Positions 8,304 through 16,318 of a stretch of DNA of 64,000 nt are shown piece after piece (the first letter of the stretch is position 1; each line of letters starts with the position of its first letter). The stretch lies in assembly GCA_021825925.1 (NCBI GenBank), contig JAKAFP010000009.1, forward strand, positions 54,446-118,445, in the 5' to 3' direction. This DNA comes from Chloroflexota bacterium (lineage in GTDB: Bacteria; Chloroflexota; Anaerolineae; Anaerolineales; Anaerolineaceae). A model generated the notes under the pieces. That model did not search any database and was not told the DNA's origin. It saw only the letters and a program-made list of their open reading frames with translations. Made by a program: the position numbers and the translations under genes.

Positions 8304-9164
8304 ATGATCGCAAAACATCCTTTTGGACGGACCGGACATATGAGTTCACGGGTGCTGCTGGGGGCAGCCGCCTTTTGGGATCTGCCACAAGCGGACGCGG
8401 ATGCCTCCATCGAGCTGGCTTTAGCCAGTGGCATCAATCACTTTGATGTGGCCGCCAGCTACGGTAAAGCCGAGGATTATCTGGGGGACTGGATCAAACG
8501 GCACGGCAGGCCCTCCTTTTTGGCGACTAAAACCGAAGAACGTACCGCTGACAAGGCATACGACTCCATCCGCAGGTCGCTGGAACGTCTGCATGTAGAC
8601 CAGGTGGACTTGATACAGCTGCACAACCTGGTGGACCCGACCGAGTGGCAAACCGCCATGGGGTCAGGCGGAGCGCTGGATGCGGCCGTGCGCGCCCGCG
8701 AAGAAGGATTGGTGCGCTTCATCGGTGTGACCGGCCATGGGCTGACCGTCGCAGCGCAGCACACCAAAGCACTCGAGCGTTTTGATTTTGACTCGGTGTT
8801 ATTGCCCTACAGCTACCTGATGTGGATGAATGCGCAGTATCGCAGTGATTTCTTGAAGCTGCTTGATATTTGTAAGAAGCGCAACGTGGCCGTGCAGACC
8901 ATCAAGTCTTTGGTGCACACCCCCTGGGGTGACCGCGAACACACGCGCAATACCTGGTATCGTCCGCTCGAAGATCAGGCGGACATTGACCTGGCAGTGC
9001 ATTGGGTGTTGGGCAATGATGGGCTGTTCCTGAACTCGGCGGGAGACATCCATATTTTGCCCAAGGTGCTGGATGCCGCCAGCCGGTTTGAAAGCAAACC
9101 CTCTGACGCGGTGATGCAGTCCATGGTGGATCGGCTGGAGATGCAGAATTTGTTTGTTGAGTAA
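8304..9164 (+). CDS. Aldo/keto reductase family protein
   Basis: 286 residues, NADP-dependent reductase fold of unknown carbonyl substrate. Markers: HPFGRTG at the start, INHFDVAASYGKAEDYLG (the Asp and Tyr of the AKR active site), LATKTEERT (catalytic Lys), and DLIQLHNL (usually LxxLHxL with His). The end is diverged from classical AKRs (VHWVLGNDGLFLNSAGDIH) and fits the group of AKR-like proteins with short C-terminal loops. ATG 8304 is used because GGAG at 8292-8295 is well spaced; the frame is open further upstream but runs through the repeat and palindrome and is not protein-like there. A two-way terminator follows. Confidence 0.88.
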   Translation: MIAKHPFGRTGHMSSRVLLGAAAFWDLPQADADASIELALASGINHFDVAASYGKAEDYLGDWIKRHGRPSFLATKTEERTADKAYDSIRRSLERLHVDQVDLIQLHNLVDPTEWQTAMGSGGALDAAVRAREEGLVRFIGVTGHGLTVAAQHTKALERFDFDSVLLPYSYLMWMNAQYRSDFLKLLDICKKRNVAVQTIKSLVHTPWGDREHTRNTWYRPLEDQADIDLAVHWVLGNDGLFLNSAGDIHILPKVLDAASRFESKPSDAVMQSMVDRLEMQNLFVE

Positions 9165-9185
9165 TTTCAAAATTTTTTTAACCAG

Positions 9186-9219
9186 AACCCCGGTTTCTTT
9201 TGAGAAACCGGGGTTTTTA
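9186..9219. terminator. Bidirectional terminator between convergent genes
   Basis: AACCCCGGTTTCT (9186-9198) pairs perfectly with 9203-9215, loop TTTG, followed by a T-run on the plus strand and with A-rich sequence on the left that gives U's on the minus strand. It serves the aldo/keto reductase (+) and the ArsR gene (-). Confidence 0.88.
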
Positions 9220-9225
9220 TTGCCG

Positions 9226-9525
9226 TTAATGTTGAATGTGTTCCAGACCACGCAGGAAGAGTTCGGCGACGTGACGATCATCCAGGCAGACGTAGACGTT
9301 GCGACCCTGTTTACGGGTGCGGATGATGCGCCGGTCACGCATTCCGCGTAGTTGATGCGATACGGCAGATTTGCTTAGGTTGAGCTTGGCGACGAGTTCA
9401 GAGACGCCGACCTCGTCTTCATCCATCAGCAGTGAAATGATCTGAATGCGGGTAGGGTCGCTCAGTGAGTCAAAGAGTTCGGCCAGTTCAGAGGCAGATT
9501 CCAACGACAGAATTGAAAGGGTCAT
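9226..9525 (-). CDS. ArsR/SmtB-family repressor with an alpha-5 zinc-type metal site
   Basis: 99 residues, cytoplasmic winged-helix dimer. The helix-turn-helix is SELVAKLNLSKSAVSHQLR and the wing RTRKQGRNVYVCL. The carboxyl helix reads DDRHVAELFLRGLEHIQH, which lines up with the SmtB/CzrA alpha-5 site (Asp-x-His ... His-x-x-Glu/His); three ligands are kept and the last is His. The ELCVGD-type alpha-3 cysteine site of ArsR/CadC is absent. Inference: responds to Zn(II) or a similar metal. Start at 9525 is set by AAGGAG 5 bases upstream; a second ATG at 9555 would put the operator inside the gene. It diverges from the MFS gene. Confidence 0.88.
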   Translation of the reverse strand: MTLSILSLESASELAELFDSLSDPTRIQIISLLMDEDEVGVSELVAKLNLSKSAVSHQLRGMRDRRIIRTRKQGRNVYVCLDDRHVAELFLRGLEHIQH

Positions 9526-9538
9526 ATTGCTCCTTATA

Positions 9539-9556
9539 GTTGAAAAGTTGTTCAAC
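9539..9556. promoter_or_regulatory. Likely ArsR/CzrA-type operator
   Basis: GTTGAA (9539-9544) and TTCAAC (9551-9556) around AAGTTG. On the minus strand it contains TGAACAACTTTTCA, close to the known SmtB/CzrA operator pattern TGAACA-nn-TnTTCA. It lies 14 bases before the ArsR start, between it and the MFS gene, so it could control both. Confidence 0.6.
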
Positions 9557-9680
9557 CATTAGTAGTTTAAGGGAGTTTTTGGAACAAATCAAGGGTTTCT
9601 GCAACTTGTTGCATGGATATCCAAACTATAATTACGATGATGCACTCATCATGATCCTGGGCATGGATAAGGAACACAGA

Positions 9681-10883
9681 ATGGAAGAAAACAAACAACT
9701 CGGCAAGAAACTGACCCGCCATTACTCCTTGATCCAGGCGATCTACATCATGGGGTATTGTTCCGTCTATTCCTATTCGGCGGTGTTTTTACTGGCGCGC
9801 GGATTCAGCAATTCACAGGTCGGGCTGACGTTGACGCTATCGTGTGTGTTGGGGTTGGTGGCTTCTCCGGCGGTGGCCAGTTTTGCCGACAAGACCAAAA
9901 AGTATGCGCTGCGATCCATTGTGGGTGCCCTGCTGGTTGGGATGATCCTCTTTGCACTGCTGTTGTTCGTCATCCCCAGACCGGTGCTGGGGGTGGGAAT
10001 TCTTTATGTGATCCTGCTCGCTTTTTTTGCCACCCAGATCCCGCTGGTAACGACCATGTCCATGGATCACATCAACAACGGGGTGCCGATCAACTTCAGC
10101 CTGGCACGGGGGATCGGGTCGTTCGCTTATGCCGTGCTTTCCATTGTGCTGGGCTACCTGGTGGATGATTTTGGCGCGGGCGTGATCATGCTGGTCAACA
10201 TCGCGCTTGGGCTGCTGGCTCTGGCGCTGGTGCTGAGCTTTCAAAAGGCCAGGAGGGTTGGTGAAGACAGCGCCGATGGCGATGTGCAGCCCTCAGGGTT
10301 GCTGGGTTTCGCTAAACACAACAAGCGTTTCATCGCCCTCGTTGGCAGCATCTCCGTGCTGTTTTTCTCGCATGTCATGATCAACTCTTTCATGATCCAG
10401 ATCGTGGAGCATGTGGGTGGCAGCAGCTCGGATATGGGGGTGGCAAACTCGATCGCTGCCATCCTGGAACTGCCGGCCATGGCGCTCTTTCCGCTGCTTT
10501 ATAAGAAGGTGCGTAACGCCGGTCTGCTGATGAAGATCTCAGGCCTTTTCTTTCTGTTAAAAACTCTGGTGACCCTGCTGGCACCCTCCATCTTCTGGGT
10601 GGATGCCGCTTCTGTCATCCAGTTCTTTGCCTATGCCATGTTCATCCCCGCTTCGGTGTATTATGTCAATGAGGTCATCAGCGGCGCGGATCAGAACAAA
10701 GGCCAAGCCTTGATGGGCATGGTGATGGGCATCAGCGGGCTTGTCGGCAATTTTTTGGGCGGTGTGATGCTGGATACCAGCGGTGGTGTGATCTTCATGC
10801 TGACCGTCGGGCTGGGCGTTTCTGTGGTTGGCTTCGTGATGCTGGTGGTGATAGATCGAAGAAAGGCAGTGATTAGGGATTAG
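9681..10883 (+). CDS. MFS transporter, 12 transmembrane segments
   Basis: 400 residues, inner membrane. About a dozen hydrophobic helices, with a cytoplasmic hydrophilic centre (SFQKARRVGEDSADGDVQP) between two six-helix halves. The amino end (HYSLIQAIYIMGYCSVYSYSAVFLLARGFS) and FADKTKKYALR resemble the LacY/nucleoside-permease-like group (MFS_1-like) rather than drug exporters; substrate unknown. ATG 9681 is preferred because AAGGA sits 7 bases upstream; the frame stays open further 5' over the operator region. Divergent from the ArsR gene and plausibly under its control, though the family is not a known metal exporter. Confidence 0.85.
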   Translation: MEENKQLGKKLTRHYSLIQAIYIMGYCSVYSYSAVFLLARGFSNSQVGLTLTLSCVLGLVASPAVASFADKTKKYALRSIVGALLVGMILFALLLFVIPRPVLGVGILYVILLAFFATQIPLVTTMSMDHINNGVPINFSLARGIGSFAYAVLSIVLGYLVDDFGAGVIMLVNIALGLLALALVLSFQKARRVGEDSADGDVQPSGLLGFAKHNKRFIALVGSISVLFFSHVMINSFMIQIVEHVGGSSSDMGVANSIAAILELPAMALFPLLYKKVRNAGLLMKISGLFFLLKTLVTLLAPSIFWVDAASVIQFFAYAMFIPASVYYVNEVISGADQNKGQALMGMVMGISGLVGNFLGGVMLDTSGGVIFMLTVGLGVSVVGFVMLVVIDRRKAVIRD

Positions 10884-11048
10884 TGAGGAGTAATCGGTAA
10901 TCAGGGTAAATCTTCACGCGAAGCCGCGGAGGTCGCTGAGAAAACCTTTTTCTCACAAAGAGCGCCAAATAAACGCGGACTGCATGATGGAAACCGATAA
11001 TAATATGAAGGTAAACTCATCCAATTGGTTATAGGAATAAGGCAACCG

Positions 11049-12116
11049 ATGAACTTTCTCCCAGGACTTGAACTGAACGAACGCTATTACGCCGAGATCG
11101 TCGGACCGCTGTTGAAGCAGTACGATGCGAGTCTCAAATATTCGGCCGGCCTGATCGGCTACGGGTCGGACGTGCTGGGGTACGATAACGCCACCAGCAT
11201 GGACCACAACTGGGGTCCGCGCATGCAGATCTTTGTCAGCCAAACGGATGCCGGACGGATCGAGGCGGTCAAGGCTTTTCTGCGGGCGCATCTGCCGGGC
11301 GAGTTCATGGGCTTTTCGACGCATTTCAGTGAAAAAGGACCCGACGGCACGCAGCACATGCAGGCGTACGCCGGGGGCGAGGTCAATCACCTGATCGAGG
11401 TGTACGAGATTGACCGATACTTTGACGAGATCCTGCACAAGGAGGCCTCCCAGTTAACCAACCTGGACTGGCTGTGCATCCCCGAGCAGAAGCTGGTGGA
11501 AGTGACCCGAGGCCGGGTCTTTTACGACGGACTGGGGCGCCTGAATGAGATCAGAGCGGCACTGCGCTACTATCCGATTGATGTAAAACTAGCCAAGCTG
11601 GCGGCCTACTGGAATTGTGTGGACAACGAAGAGGCATTCGTGGGCAGGGCGGTCGAGTTTGGTGACCTCGTTGGGTTGAAGCTGCTTGCCGCGCGCATGG
11701 TCAACCTGATGCTGAAGGTCTGTTTCGTGGCGAAAGAGACTTATGTGCCGTACTCCAAGTGGTTCTCGCGCGGGTTTGACGATCTAGGTTTGCCTGAGAT
11801 CAAGGCACAGGCGCTGGGGGTGCTGACCGAGAATGCGCCGGCTGCCATTGAGAGCAAACTGGCCGGGTTGTATCTGGCGGTGCTGGCGCTGCAGAACGCG
11901 TCCGCGGGGGTGCCGATAGTGGAGTGCGAAATCTCGGATTATTACAACCGTCCATACAAGGTGATCAAGGCGGGCGGGATCGTGGATGTTCTGCGAAACG
12001 CGATCTCAGATGAACAGTTGAAAGCGATTGATCTCACCCTCGTGGGGTTGGATAACAAGTTGGATTCATCGGATTTCACCAATGCAGATGTGCTGGGAAA
12101 AATATTGAGGAAATGA
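11049..12116 (+). CDS. DUF4037 domain protein (nucleotidyltransferase-like)
   Basis: 355 residues. LNERYYAEIVGPLLKQY near the start and GYGSDVLGYDNATSMDHNWGPR (a G-S-D and later D-H-x-W-G-P-R pattern) mark the DUF4037 family, whose amino part looks like a nucleotidyltransferase fold with acidic metal ligands. The rest is alpha-helical with WLCIPEQKLVEVTRGRVFYD, also typical. The enzymatic role of DUF4037 proteins is not established; some related proteins are annotated near aminoglycoside-type nucleotidyltransferases. ATG 11049 has TAAGG 6 bases upstream. It stands alone between the MFS gene and the CorA-like gene. Confidence 0.78.
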   Translation: MNFLPGLELNERYYAEIVGPLLKQYDASLKYSAGLIGYGSDVLGYDNATSMDHNWGPRMQIFVSQTDAGRIEAVKAFLRAHLPGEFMGFSTHFSEKGPDGTQHMQAYAGGEVNHLIEVYEIDRYFDEILHKEASQLTNLDWLCIPEQKLVEVTRGRVFYDGLGRLNEIRAALRYYPIDVKLAKLAAYWNCVDNEEAFVGRAVEFGDLVGLKLLAARMVNLMLKVCFVAKETYVPYSKWFSRGFDDLGLPEIKAQALGVLTENAPAAIESKLAGLYLAVLALQNASAGVPIVECEISDYYNRPYKVIKAGGIVDVLRNAISDEQLKAIDLTLVGLDNKLDSSDFTNADVLGKILRK

Positions 12117-12133
12117 CTTGAATCGGTGGGTTG

Positions 12134-12175
12134 AAACCCCTCTCGCCGCTGACGGCTCGGGGGCGCGATGACCGC
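12134..12175. repeat. Dispersed 'acccctctcgcc...gctcgggggcgc' fragment
   Basis: The order ACCCCTCTCGCC, a few bases, GCTCGGGGGCGC recurs at 47247-47279 with a different spacer. Non-coding, between DUF4037 and CorA genes. Confidence 0.45.
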
Positions 12176-12303
12176 GTCCAACACACCCTATGGATTTAAA
12201 AAGGTCAAAACCCAATGGGGCGATTCTTTGACCTTTGTGGCATAATTGTGACCTATCCAAAAAATCTGTTATTGGCGTTTGTTCGCATACACTGGAGGGA
12301 CCC

Positions 12304-13350
12304 TTGCCTGACTCAAAGTTTTATCATATCTCTGAAGAGGGAAAACTCATCCCCGTTAAAAACGTGGATGCGGCCCTGACGGCAGTCAAATCCGGAGGGT
12401 TTGCCTGGTTAGACTACAACCATCCGAGCAAAGATGAACTCTCAGCGTTGATCAAACCATTGGGGCTCCATCCGCTTTCCATCGAAGATTGCTTTGATGA
12501 AAATCAAATCCCAAAAATTGAGGATTTTCCAAAGAACACGTTCATCCTCTTTAATGCTTTTTACTATTCAAAGGGCTCCTTGTTGATCGGCGAGATAGAT
12601 CTTTTCATTGGCGAAAACTTTTTGGTGACCGTCAATCAAAACGACACCCGCAATGGAAAACTGCTCAACGGAATCGAAAGGATCGTAGAGACGGATATCG
12701 AAAGCGCCAAACAAGGTCCTGCGTTCCTGATGCATGTCATCCTCGACCATATTGTGGATCAAAAGTTCCTGGCCATCGAGGCTTTTGAAGATGTGCTCGA
12801 TGCGACGGAAGATAGTCTGTTAAACGATCCCTCCGGATTTAATGCAGGAGATTTGGTTCAACTTCGTCGGGACGTGTTGGGACTGCGCAAGAGTTTGTTC
12901 CATGAAAGGGAGATCCTGGTTAAGATCTGCCGCAAGGATTGTCCTTTTATATCAGAGAAGGCGATTTTCCATTATCGCGATATCTACGACCATCTGGCGA
13001 AATTCTTTGAGCTGACCGAGTCTTATCGCGACATCCTCACCAGTTTGATGGAAATGCACCTTTCGATGCTAAACAACCAAATGGCAAAATCAGCCAATGA
13101 AACCAATGCGACTGTTAGACGGTTAACTTTTATTACCACGATCTTCATGCCGCTGACGCTCCTGGCAGGGATTGGGGGTATGTCAGAATGGTCCATGATG
13201 ACAGGTCCGCAGAACTGGAAGATCGCGTACCCGGCTTTTATCCTGGCAATGGCAGTGATCGGTTTTGCCAATTTCTATCTGCTCAAATGGTTTGAGAAAA
13301 AGAGGGCCGAACGCCGCAAGAAAATGGGAAAGATCGAAGAAGAAGATTAA
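12304..13350 (+). CDS. corA: CorA-family divalent cation channel with altered GMN motif
   Basis: 348 residues from TTG 12304. CorA proteins are pentameric Mg2+/Co2+ (some Zn2+) channels. The amino part is cytoplasmic (LHPLSIEDCFDENQIPKIEDF is the typical LHPLxxEDxxxxxQRPKxExY signature, here with I for R). A long stalk helix ends in two transmembrane helices: TFITTIFMPLTLLAGIGGM and YPAFILAMAVIGFANFYLL, then a basic tail. The near-invariant Gly-Met-Asn at the end of the first helix is Gly-Met-Ser (GGMSEW), and the following loop is unusual (SMMTGPQNW). GGAGGG ends 3 bases before the TTG; a start further upstream would have no such site. A terminator follows. Confidence 0.87.
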   Translation: MPDSKFYHISEEGKLIPVKNVDAALTAVKSGGFAWLDYNHPSKDELSALIKPLGLHPLSIEDCFDENQIPKIEDFPKNTFILFNAFYYSKGSLLIGEIDLFIGENFLVTVNQNDTRNGKLLNGIERIVETDIESAKQGPAFLMHVILDHIVDQKFLAIEAFEDVLDATEDSLLNDPSGFNAGDLVQLRRDVLGLRKSLFHEREILVKICRKDCPFISEKAIFHYRDIYDHLAKFFELTESYRDILTSLMEMHLSMLNNQMAKSANETNATVRRLTFITTIFMPLTLLAGIGGMSEWSMMTGPQNWKIAYPAFILAMAVIGFANFYLLKWFEKKRAERRKKMGKIEEED

Positions 13351-13382
13351 TGCTTAGCGATTTTCTTGCAAACAAATTCAAA

Positions 13383-13412
13383 AAAAGCACCTTTTCGAAG
13401 GTGCTTTTGTTA
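13383..13412 (+). terminator. Rho-independent terminator after the CorA gene
   Basis: AAAAGCACCTT (13383-13393) pairs with AAGGTGCTTTT (13398-13408), tetraloop TTCG, with a T-run in the right arm. Confidence 0.9.
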
Positions 13413-13564
13413 TCACAAGTCATACTTCCCTTGCTCTCTTTGAGATCAGAGTTAATTCGTGAGGTTAAAAAATAATGAGATTATGTCACACGCAGATGGA
13501 AAGACCGTAAAAATGATTAAAAATCAATTTTGTATCACAATTATGGTTAAGAGAAGCCTAAGGA

Positions 13565-13589
13565 GGTGGGTTCATAATGCGAACCCACC
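13565..13589. repeat. Short inverted repeat in intergenic space
   Basis: GGTGGGTTC (13565-13573) and GAACCCACC (13581-13589), loop of 7. No U-tract. Could be an operator or a dispersed palindrome ahead of the methyltransferase gene. Confidence 0.5.
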
Positions 13590-13638
13590 CTACCAGATCT
13601 ATAATAAGGGCTATTATTGACTTGGATAAGGGGATGGG

Positions 13639-14265
13639 ATGTCTGAAAACTGGAATGCTGTTTATCAAGATCGGCCGTATGTGAATAAGAACCCTTACGA
13701 GGGGGTGATCGAATTTCTCAAGCTGATCCGCGAGAGGGGGTTGCATGAGGTGCTTGATCTCGGCTGCGGGGATGGGCGGCATTTGGTGTATCTCGTGCGG
13801 GAGGGATTCTGTGCCACGGGGATGGACTATTCACTTTGGGGTACGCTGCGGACAAAAGAATGGTTGACTCGCGAGAATCTGCTGGCGGAGCTGGTCTGTG
13901 CAGAAGCGGCTTGTTTGCCCTGGTCAGGCGAACGGTTTGATGCGGTGATGTCCGTGCAGGTGATCCACCATCAGAAGATAACCGCCCTCAGGCGGTCATT
14001 CGCCGAGGTGAAGCGGGTGCTGCGGCCGGGGGGATTTTTCTACGCGGTGGTGCCTCACTTTCCGCCCGAGGATTGGAAGGACGGCAAATATATTGAGATC
14101 GAAGACCATACCTTCGTGCCAATTGAAGGATTCGAGCAGGGTATTCCGCATCACTTTTTTACCGAAGACGAACTGGTTTCAGAATTGAGCGGGTTTAAGG
14201 TGTTGGAAGTCAAAGAGGACCAGCGGGGCAAGTTTTTTGTTCTGGCAAGAAAGAAGGTGGTCTAA
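13639..14265 (+). CDS. Class I SAM-dependent methyltransferase
   Basis: 208 residues. SAM-binding motif I is VLDLGCGDGRHLVYL, motif II ends in ATGMDYS, and the post-motif part RFDAVMSVQVIHHQ then RVLRPGGFFYAVVP is the usual methyltransferase_11 series. It lacks any membrane segment. Substrate unknown; small-molecule or tellurite-resistance-type methyltransferases have this size. AAGGGG lies about 8 bases ahead of ATG 13639. Single gene. Confidence 0.87.
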   Translation: MSENWNAVYQDRPYVNKNPYEGVIEFLKLIRERGLHEVLDLGCGDGRHLVYLVREGFCATGMDYSLWGTLRTKEWLTRENLLAELVCAEAACLPWSGERFDAVMSVQVIHHQKITALRRSFAEVKRVLRPGGFFYAVVPHFPPEDWKDGKYIEIEDHTFVPIEGFEQGIPHHFFTEDELVSELSGFKVLEVKEDQRGKFFVLARKKVV

Positions 14266-14389
14266 CCAACATTAATCGGGAGATTGAAGAAAACATTTTT
14301 TCGATCAATTTTTTCGGCGGGTGTGGCAATGGAAACGAGTAAGGTTTGGTAGGCTATCTCAGTGAATTGGCCGCAAGTTGGAGACTTGT

Positions 14390-14432
14390 ATACCACGATA
14401 TTTCGCGATTCAATCGCGAAATATCGTGGTAT
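14390..14432. repeat. 21-bp perfect palindrome with a single-base loop
   Basis: Bases 14390-14410 (ATACCACGATATTTCGCGATT) ... the first 20 bases begin ATACCACGATATTTCGCGAT and 14412-14432 is the exact reverse complement; loop C14411. It ends 9 bases before the ATPase start codon, and ATTATAAA right after it could serve as a -10 box of a leaderless message. Too perfect to be chance. Confidence 0.9.
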
Positions 14433-14441
14433 TATAAAGCT

Positions 14442-15593
14442 ATGATTAACAGAGAGAGGCTTAGACAAACCCTTTTAACTAAACTTGAATCAAATCGAGT
14501 TGTTGCACTAATTGGCGCCAGACAATGCGGTAAAACAACTCTTGCGAGAGAACTTGTTCCCCTTGAATCAATTAACTATTACGACTTGGAAAACCCGATA
14601 AGCCTGGCAATGCTTGATCAACCCATGACAGCATTAGAGAAATTATCAGGACTGGTGGTGATTGATGAAATTCAACGCAGACCCGACCTGTTTCCTATTC
14701 TTCGTGTTTTAGCCGATCGCGAAAAACTTCCTGCAAGTTTTCTCATTTTAGGCAGTGCTTCACCTGAATTACTTCGTCAATCATCTGATTCACTGGCAGG
14801 ACGTATTGCTTATTTGTCTATGAGCGGATTTAGTTTGGAGGAAGTAGGAGCAAAAGAACAAGATCAACTTTGGCGAAGGGGAGGTTTCCCCCGGTCTTTT
14901 TTGGCGTCAGATGAAAAAACAAGCAATAACTGGCGAAGAGATTTTATCAATACTTTTCTTGAACGAGATATTCCTCAATTTGGATTTTCAATTCCTGCCA
15001 CAAGTTTATACAGATTTTGGAGTGTACTGGCAAACTATCACGGTCAAGTATGGAACGCTTCAGAAGCTGCACGAACAGTAAATATCAGTGAGAACAGTGC
15101 GAGAAGATACGTTGATCTACTTCAAGACCTGTTTATGATCCGGTTATTGCAGCCTTGGCATGCCAATATTGGGAAGCGACAGATAAAATCACCTAAACTC
15201 TATTTTCGAGATACCGGTCTTTTACATGCTTTATTGGGTATTCAAACTGAAAAAGATCTAAACCTGCATCCTCGCAGTGGTGCTTCTTGGGAAGGGTTTG
15301 TAATTGAGGAGGTGATTAAAGCAGTAAACCCCGATGAAGTTTATTTTTGGGGAGCCCATTCGGGAGCAGAATTGGATTTGCTTCTTTTTAAAGATGGCAA
15401 ACGGATCGGGGTTGAATGCAAACGAATGGATGCACCTCGTATAACCCCTTCCATGAAAGCTGCCATGCAGGATTTGGATTTATCAGAACTAATTGTTCTG
15501 TATCCGGGAGCCAAACCATACTCTTTAACGGAAAAGATTAAGGTAATACCACTTTCAGAATTAATGAATAATCAAATAGGTAATACTCAATAG
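14442..15593 (+). CDS. AAA-type ATP-binding protein, AAA_14/DUF4143 family
   Basis: 383 residues. Walker A GARQCGKTTLAREL (~23-36), Walker B GLVVIDEIQRRPDLFPIL, sensor-like FLILGSASPELLRQSSDSLAGR, then a winged-helix part (AARTVNISENSARRYVDLLQDLFM) and the DUF4143 carboxyl region with nuclease-like residues GAELDLLLFKDGKRIGVECKR. Known for the family: widespread, strain-variable, often in mobile or defence contexts, biochemical role unsettled. The pattern E...D...E-x-K at the end recalls PD-(D/E)xK nucleases. Start ATG 14442 follows the palindrome; the frame is open to 14346 but that stretch is the palindrome itself. There is no clear Shine-Dalgarno. More A+T-rich than its neighbours, suggesting transfer. 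Confidence 0.87.
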   Translation: MINRERLRQTLLTKLESNRVVALIGARQCGKTTLARELVPLESINYYDLENPISLAMLDQPMTALEKLSGLVVIDEIQRRPDLFPILRVLADREKLPASFLILGSASPELLRQSSDSLAGRIAYLSMSGFSLEEVGAKEQDQLWRRGGFPRSFLASDEKTSNNWRRDFINTFLERDIPQFGFSIPATSLYRFWSVLANYHGQVWNASEAARTVNISENSARRYVDLLQDLFMIRLLQPWHANIGKRQIKSPKLYFRDTGLLHALLGIQTEKDLNLHPRSGASWEGFVIEEVIKAVNPDEVYFWGAHSGAELDLLLFKDGKRIGVECKRMDAPRITPSMKAAMQDLDLSELIVLYPGAKPYSLTEKIKVIPLSELMNNQIGNTQ

Positions 15594-15601
15594 ATTGTGA
15601 A

Positions 15602-16192
15602 TTATCCGTTATGCAGCGCCCATTGGCAGGGCCCTAAGGTGAAGTCGGAGAATTCGGCCTGCATGGAGCAATCCAGCGGACTGCAGGCGTAGACGCCGAT
15701 ATTGACAGAGGTCAAGGGTAGGTGCATGTGGAAGATGCGCATTTGTTTGAAGGCGACGCCATCCACTGAGTTTTCGATGCAGAAATCCTGGCCGCGGCGG
15801 CTGAGGCGATAGGTCATCTCGTTTTGAGCGGAACTGATGTCGGTGGTGGCCCAATCGGAATATCCCAGATTGGTGACGACACTTCCGAGTTTGGAGACTT
15901 GCGGAGACTCGTATTCCACGGAAGCCTTGAACCAGTTGTCGGAATCTTGATAAAGCACAACCCCGCACTGGTCGAAGAGTTTAACCGGTGACCACCTGGT
16001 TTTAACGGTGAAGGAGAACTCCGTTTCGCTGACGGCGGTGAGAAAAGCGGGGGCGTTGTCATGCTGAAAGCCGTAGTAGGTGCGCTGCCAGTAATCCGTG
16101 TCGGGATCGGTGGACAGGGTTAGTTTGTCTGCGGTCAGTTTAAAGCGTTTGGGGGGATAGATCCAGTGAAATTGGGTGAGATCCATGGACAT
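15602..16192 (-). CDS. DUF1349 domain protein
   Basis: 196 residues. A beta-rich, concanavalin-like protein: QRTYYGFQHDNAPAFL, FDQCGVVLYQDSDNWFKASVEYE, SVVTNLGYSDWATTDI and VNIGVYACSP are the conserved blocks of DUF1349 (regulation-of-enolase-1-like). No signal peptide, so cytoplasmic; no catalytic role is established. ATG 16192 is chosen because AGGAGT lies 6 bases upstream; a second ATG is 6 bases further in. It converges on the ATPase gene, only 8 bp between stops. Confidence 0.85.
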   Translation of the reverse strand: MSMDLTQFHWIYPPKRFKLTADKLTLSTDPDTDYWQRTYYGFQHDNAPAFLTAVSETEFSFTVKTRWSPVKLFDQCGVVLYQDSDNWFKASVEYESPQVSKLGSVVTNLGYSDWATTDISSAQNEMTYRLSRRGQDFCIENSVDGVAFKQMRIFHMHLPLTSVNIGVYACSPLDCSMQAEFSDFTLGPCQWALHNG

Positions 16193-16214
16193 GTATTGAC
16201 TCCTTTTGAATAAA

Positions 16215-16235
16215 GAGCCTCATCATCTGAGGCTC
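16215..16235 (-). terminator. Terminator after the MDR reductase gene
   Basis: GAGCCTCA (16215-16222) and TGAGGCTC (16228-16235), loop of 5; on the minus strand it is followed by TTTATTC. It separates the MDR gene from the DUF1349 gene. Confidence 0.65.
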
Positions 16236-16318
16236 AATAGTTATCTATCTGGATTCTACACCTGCTTTTGAAAGACAAGTCGTTTTTGCAACAGCTATTT
16301 TTTGTTGCAGAGATTAAT

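Noticed and set aside
14442..15593. Defence island together with the TIR gene
   Set aside because: The DUF4143 ATPase is 10 kb away with ordinary genes in between, so no island can be claimed.
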